Positions 6,201-7,654 of a stretch of DNA of 7,654 nt are shown here, one piece after another. The stretch covers positions 1 through 7,654 of the forward strand of contig CAMWLA010000059.1 of NCBI GenBank assembly GCA_947174975.1, given 5' to 3'. Each line of letters starts with the position of its first letter. The first letter of the stretch is position 1. The stretch is from an uncultured Clostridia bacterium. Lineage in GTDB: Bacteria > Bacillota > Clostridia > Christensenellales > Borkfalkiaceae. A program made the position numbers and the translations under genes. The notes beneath the pieces are model-generated. The model had not been told where the DNA came from and made no database searches. It saw only the letters and a list, made by a program, of their open reading frames with translations.

Positions 6201-7654
6201 GCCTTCTCGAGAATTACTGCGTTAGTTGTAGCGTCTTTTACGACAATGATTTTGCTGTTCTTGACGGTTGCAGCCGTAAGAACGTTGCCCGAACCGTCGG
6301 TCACTACAACGTTAGCGTAAATCTTGTTGTTGTGGAAGAGAATCGTAGGCGTTCCGCACTTATTTTCTATATCTAAAATATATGTGTCGTAAGTAGTGCC
6401 TACCACCAAGCCGAACGATGCAGTCGGGCGTTTAGCACCGAAAGTATCCATATCGTAGCTTAAGGGATTGGTACATTTATCTGCGCTATCGCCCGTAAGA
6501 AGTATTCCGGAAGCAGTATCGTATACGAAGTAACGCGTAGTGTTGCTGCTACCTATCTTTACTTCCATAATCTGGGTATTTGCATTATAGCTGAGAACCT
6601 CGCCGGTAAACTTGCCCGTAATAGTGCCATCTACCGCGATATCTATAGGATTGCTGACACTGTTGCAGAAGTTCTTATTGTAAGTATTGGAACCCACGTA
6701 AGAACCGACGTAAGCGGGAATTGCAACCCATTTAGCTAAAATCGTTGCGCCCTTGTCTTCGTCTGTGAATACCGTATCCTCTCCGAGGAGAGATTCGTAT
6801 TCGTCGTCGCCGTCTTCGTCATAGAACCAACCGGCAAAGTAGGTATTGGTTGCTTCGTCTATCTGGTACAGCGTGTACATAGTAAGCTGTTCGCTTGCCT
6901 TATCGCCGGCGCCGAGATAAATAGTTGCCGTGCTTCCGTCCGCTTCGAGTAAGCCGATAAGGTGCAAGTCAACCTTTGCCGCCCATACTGCTTTAAGCGT
7001 AACGTTGGCCATAGGGATATATTTGCCGTCTTCGTCTAATTCGACCGGAGTTCCGTCTACCGTAACCCAGCCCTTAAACTGCATTGAGGCGTGTTCGGGG
7101 GTTGCAAGCACGAAAGGTACGGTTTTGCTTACTTCGATTTCAGCCGCAATTGTATTTGTAGGCTCATAATCACCGAAATCATAGGTTATGGTAACCTTGG
7201 GCTCGGTTTTAACGAAAGCGCCGCCGCTTGCCGACATACCGTCGCCGGACAGTGCGTATTCAAAGTAAACGCCGTCCATAATTACGCCTATTACTTTGCT
7301 TTCGGCAGTATTCGATACTACCGTATAATTATAATCGGTGCCGTCAATCTTTATGCCGGAAGCGCCGTCGATAACGATTGTCTCGCTGCCCGAAGCATAA
7401 GTGCCTTGAAGTCCGTCCGCGACAGTCCATTTTGCTTCGTCGGTGCTGTAAGCATAGCCTTTTACAACGTTGCCGTCTTTTTTAATGAGCACCGTTTTAG
7501 ACGTGTTTACTGTTATATCGAAGCATGTGTCCGCAACAAGTGCATTACCGTCAATATCTTCGAAAGTTACGTTGAACGTTGCGCCGTGTGACGTTACTAA
7601 TATATTCGTGGTCTCGCCGGGGGTAATTATGAAATCGCCCCTAAACGCCGAAAT
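3266..7654 (-). CDS. Large modular surface or secreted protein with InlB B-type repeats (5' end outside window)
   Basis: The frame is open from the right edge to a TAA at 3266-3268, giving 1462 residues without a true start. A GTG at 7490-7492 is an internal valine codon: 54 in-frame codons precede it and continue a domain seen again downstream. Residue numbers in this annotation count from that GTG as residue 1. The protein is beta-rich, with many Thr, Val, Asp and Gly and few Cys, and no enzyme motif is visible. The order is A(partial)-Y-B-B-A-Y-B-B-A-Y-B-A-Y-Y-C-terminal domain. B is the InlB B-type (Listeria-Bacteroides) repeat with its GW...YAKW signature, common in adhesins and other cell-surface proteins of Bacillota; A and Y are modules I do not recognise. 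No LPXTG, membrane helix or cell-wall-binding repeat is visible at the C-terminus, so any signal peptide or anchor must be upstream. The gene is the end of its own transcript, closed by a hairpin terminator. An adhesion or scaffold role is inferred only from the B repeats. Confidence 0.9.
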   Translation of the reverse strand: MSAFRGDFIITPGETTNILVTSHGATFNVTFEDIDGNALVADTCFDITVNTSKTVLIKKDGNVVKGYAYSTDEAKWTVADGLQGTYASGSETIVIDGASGIKIDGTDYNYTVVSNTAESKVIGVIMDGVYFEYALSGDGMSASGGAFVKTEPKVTITYDFGDYEPTNTIAAEIEVSKTVPFVLATPEHASMQFKGWVTVDGTPVELDEDGKYIPMANVTLKAVWAAKVDLHLIGLLEADGSTATIYLGAGDKASEQLTMYTLYQIDEATNTYFAGWFYDEDGDDEYESLLGEDTVFTDEDKGATILAKWVAIPAYVGSYVGSNTYNKNFCNSVSNPIDIAVDGTITGKFTGEVLSYNANTQIMEVKIGSSNTTRYFVYDTASGILLTGDSADKCTNPLSYDMDTFGAKRPTASFGLVVGTTYDTYILDIENKCGTPTILFHNNKIYANVVVTDGSGNVLTAATVKNSKIIVVKDATTNAVILEKASQGADFNTDQHCKNLDGYQGTYANGDDSIVLDGAGGLVKNSTVSGTYTLADEDDGYTIEVYLNSNTEYLHITLNKANGTYSVDKPVVTITFNAGANSTVAADANANINVVYTLPTPTSSGSETFRGWYLDSAFASAVPADWKPTADITIYAKWDAAATVTFHYNDTKNATAHTDTVYSAAYVNDKIGSDNVPAVDFANGADAFVGWFTKDGTDGDWGVAVTGDTVISETVMDVYAQWTAPHALLGSYLGANLDPSESGVAKETDNLTSVAAVDPLGNISGYTSGNIAFVSGNDGPFILGSATHGAADVENGVMFIEWSAQTAPYHDIRFLVKTVNGVSGVSTVNIAWNKGITKLVQIKYSDDSTKTAFIYERNIYGNVSWTAEDASGAAITDHANLTDAATLIITIGADKLTFVRANNDLVLADGYQGAYTLSGDSTKTLKVNGHDTVSGAIEGSYEIAAEGAGYTFDVYSADGKSYYQVTLDKTNMTYTVEKPVVTITFEAGSYATVAADTNANINVVYTLPTPEDTSTHMFAGWFLDSALENAVPENWKPTEDVTLYSKWVTPHVLAGSFKAANLDPSETAIAGGEQSMSSNLTIDAFGKVSGYVNNSTTISSYDSTTGEVVLADGYRGAADATNGVMYIDWQTNKTEPYHDIRFYAKTVNNVYATKAYSVSWDKGCTKLILVTYSDDSTKTVLIYNRAIYGNVTWTAKDGTGAAINEHSKLTNANRIDVTAGTTAFTFVKKDGNFTGLDGFEGTYTMGTTTITVDGGGEIKVGSMPYSYTVVDGKLFFIEGNQMHFLTVDKDAQTCAYVQDGFGGEYTLPDGTTKMTLDGLGKVTGTTKTYVVTGSNIAIYDGETVTKYGIDVDSKVFLGKSIFAGLTFEGNSLKLEFDDDSAISGKLSSTTWPSYEYGFTAEYNKSTNTLTFTITSQNYSMGAIGKTITATVSSGSITFSSSFKYDNSVDVNGKAVTNASFVI
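3269..3583 (-). other. Unassigned C-terminal domain of the repeat protein
   Basis: Residues 1304-1408, occurring once. It has alternating hydrophobic/polar strands (LTFEGNSLKLEFDDD, STNTLTFTIT, KTITATVSSGSITFSSSF) typical of an all-beta fold and ends ...VTNASFVI. It has no hydrophobic anchor, no positively charged tail and no sortase motif. It may cap the repeat array, but its function is unknown. Confidence 0.5.
3584..3763 (-). repeat. Y module, copy 4
   Basis: Residues 1244-1303: QDGFGGEYTLPDG, KMTLDGLGKVTG, KTYVVTG and YGIDVDSK. It is joined directly to copy 3 with no linker, the only Y-Y tandem in the visible protein. Confidence 0.6.
3764..3952 (-). repeat. Y module, copy 3
   Basis: Residues 1181-1243: GLDGFEGTY, ITVDGGGE, YSYTVVDG and MHFLTVDKD. 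It is shorter than copies 0-2. Confidence 0.65.
3953..4507 (-). repeat. A domain, copy 3
   Basis: Residues 996-1180, homologous to copy 2 from end to end (PHVLAGS, ANLDPSE, GAADATNGVM, EPYHDIRF, YSDDSTKT, IYGNVTWTAKD). It is the last A domain and is followed by two Y modules rather than by a B repeat. Confidence 0.8.
4508..4720 (-). repeat. Single InlB B-type repeat (B4)
   Basis: Residues 925-995: VVTITFEAG, NINVVYTLPTP, FAGWFLDSAL and VTLYSKW. It is nearly the same as B2 in protein sequence but differs at many synonymous positions. Here the unit has one B repeat instead of two. Confidence 0.9.
4721..4936 (-). repeat. Y module, copy 2
   Basis: Residues 853-924: ADGYQGAY, TLKVNG, EGSYEIA and YQVTLDKTN, ending TYTVEKP directly before B4. 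It is the closest relative of Y copy 1. Confidence 0.7.
4937..5482 (-). repeat. A domain, copy 2
   Basis: Residues 671-852. Landmarks shared with copy 3 are PHxLxGS, ANLDPSE, GAADxxNGVM, PYHDIRF (from Pro754), KTVN, YSDDSTKT, IYGNVxWTAxD and GAAI. Alternating hydrophobic residues suggest a beta-sandwich; I do not recognise the family. Confidence 0.8.
5483..5947 (-). repeat. Pair of InlB B-type repeats (B2 and B3)
   Basis: B2 (516-586) has VVTITFNAG, NINVVYTLPTP, FRGWYLDSAF and ITIYAKW, close to the family consensus. B3 (587-670) has TVTFHYND, AFVGWFTKDG and MDVYAQW. B2 is closely related to B4 and B3 is not, so B3 was not made by a simple B2 duplication. Confidence 0.88.
5948..6163 (-). repeat. 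Y module, copy 1
   Basis: Residues 444-515: NLDGYQGTY, then SIVLDGAGG, SGTYTLA, and a last pair of strands ending TYSVDKP, which leads directly into the next B repeat. Confidence 0.7.
6164..6727 (-). repeat. A domain, copy 1 (divergent)
   Basis: Residues 256-443. It shares GSYVGSN at the start and IYANVVVTDGSGN (Ile391 onward) near the end with copies 2 and 3, but the middle is diverged and lacks YHDIRF. It has four cysteines (276, 340, 379, 443), absent from copy 2, which could form disulfides outside the cell. Confidence 0.6.
6728..7198 (-). repeat. Pair of InlB B-type repeats (B0 and B1)
   Basis: B0 (about residues 99-171) runs from VTITYDFG through FKGWVTVDG to VTLKAVW. B1 (about 173-255) is more divergent but keeps YFAGWFYDEDG and ATILAKW. 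The F-x-GW and x-KW landmarks are those of the Listeria-Bacteroides repeat, a small ubiquitin-like beta-grasp fold. B1 has a very acidic insert (DEDGDDEYES), which could bind cations. Confidence 0.8.
7199..7423 (-). repeat. Y module, copy 0
   Basis: Residues 24-98. It begins ADGLQGTY, followed by an IVIDGASG strand-turn and a tyrosine-rich strand (YNYTVV). This is the same order as in the other copies. Confidence 0.65.
7427..7654 (-). repeat. A domain, copy 0 (C-terminal part only)
   Basis: The residues at the window edge include NVTFEDIDGNALVADT and KTVLIKKDGN. These line up with the last part of the later A copies (NVTWTAKDGTGAAINEH...FTFVKKDGN), so the first ~120 residues of this copy lie beyond the window. 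Confidence 0.65.

Noticed and set aside
5477..6376. Plus-strand open frame of 299 codons inside the repeat-protein gene
   Set aside because: It is wholly antisense to a clearly coding frame with recognisable B repeats. Its translation is Val/Cys/Arg-rich with no domain, and no ribosome binding site is evident. Long antisense frames are expected opposite codon-biased repeat genes.
7490..7492. GTG as start codon of the large gene
   Set aside because: No Shine-Dalgarno or signal peptide; the frame is open upstream and encodes the continuation of a repeated domain.
7091..7591. Plus-strand open frame of 166 codons at the right end
   Set aside because: Antisense shadow of the repeat gene, with low-complexity Ala/Cys/Tyr content and no recognisable motif.
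3266..7654. CRISPR array, insertion sequence or DNA-level tandem repeat
   Set aside because: The repeats are at protein level only, with many synonymous differences; no short identical direct repeats, terminal inverted repeats or transposase motifs were seen anywhere in the window.

Overview
The window reads like a mid-GC Gram-positive Bacillota (Clostridia-like) chromosome, possibly from a gut or other anaerobic community. Evidence for this is AGGAGG-type ribosome binding sites, a textbook TTGACA-17-TATAAT promoter, a strong hairpin-plus-U-tract terminator, a lipobox-containing lipoprotein and a long protein carrying InlB B-type (Listeria-Bacteroides) repeats. The lineage assignment is an inference. 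Every gene I can support lies on the minus strand, so transcription runs from high to low coordinates.

Right half (3266-7654): one very long reading frame coding for a modular, beta-rich, probably cell-surface or secreted protein. It is open to the right edge of the window, so the true start lies outside; the first GTG at 7490-7492 is not a credible start. The visible 1462 residues form a tandem array of composite units. Each unit has an unnamed ~185-residue domain (called A here), a ~60-75-residue module beginning with a DG-aromatic-x-G-x-Y motif (called Y here), and zero to two InlB B-type repeats. The array enters the window part-way through an A domain and ends in a different ~105-residue beta-rich C-terminal domain with no visible wall anchor. 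A clean intrinsic terminator follows the stop codon.

Left half (1-3060): a compact nucleoside catabolism operon in the order deoC - deoD - deoB - cdd - lipoprotein, driven by a consensus promoter at 3097-3125 that overlaps a candidate operator. Adjacent genes overlap by an ATGA, or are separated by 1 or 3 bases, which points to one transcript and translational coupling. Cdd deaminates (deoxy)cytidine, DeoD splits purine (deoxy)nucleosides with phosphate, DeoB converts (deoxy)ribose-1-phosphate to the 5-phosphate, and DeoC cleaves deoxyribose-5-phosphate to acetaldehyde and glyceraldehyde-3-phosphate. The last gene begins with a lipoprotein signal peptide at position 103 and runs off the left edge. 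By context it could be the substrate-binding lipoprotein of a nucleoside ABC transporter. No pyrimidine nucleoside phosphorylase and no regulator gene are visible in the window.

The deo operon is ordinary and well conserved. The less familiar part is the repeat protein, whose A and Y modules I cannot assign to a named family.
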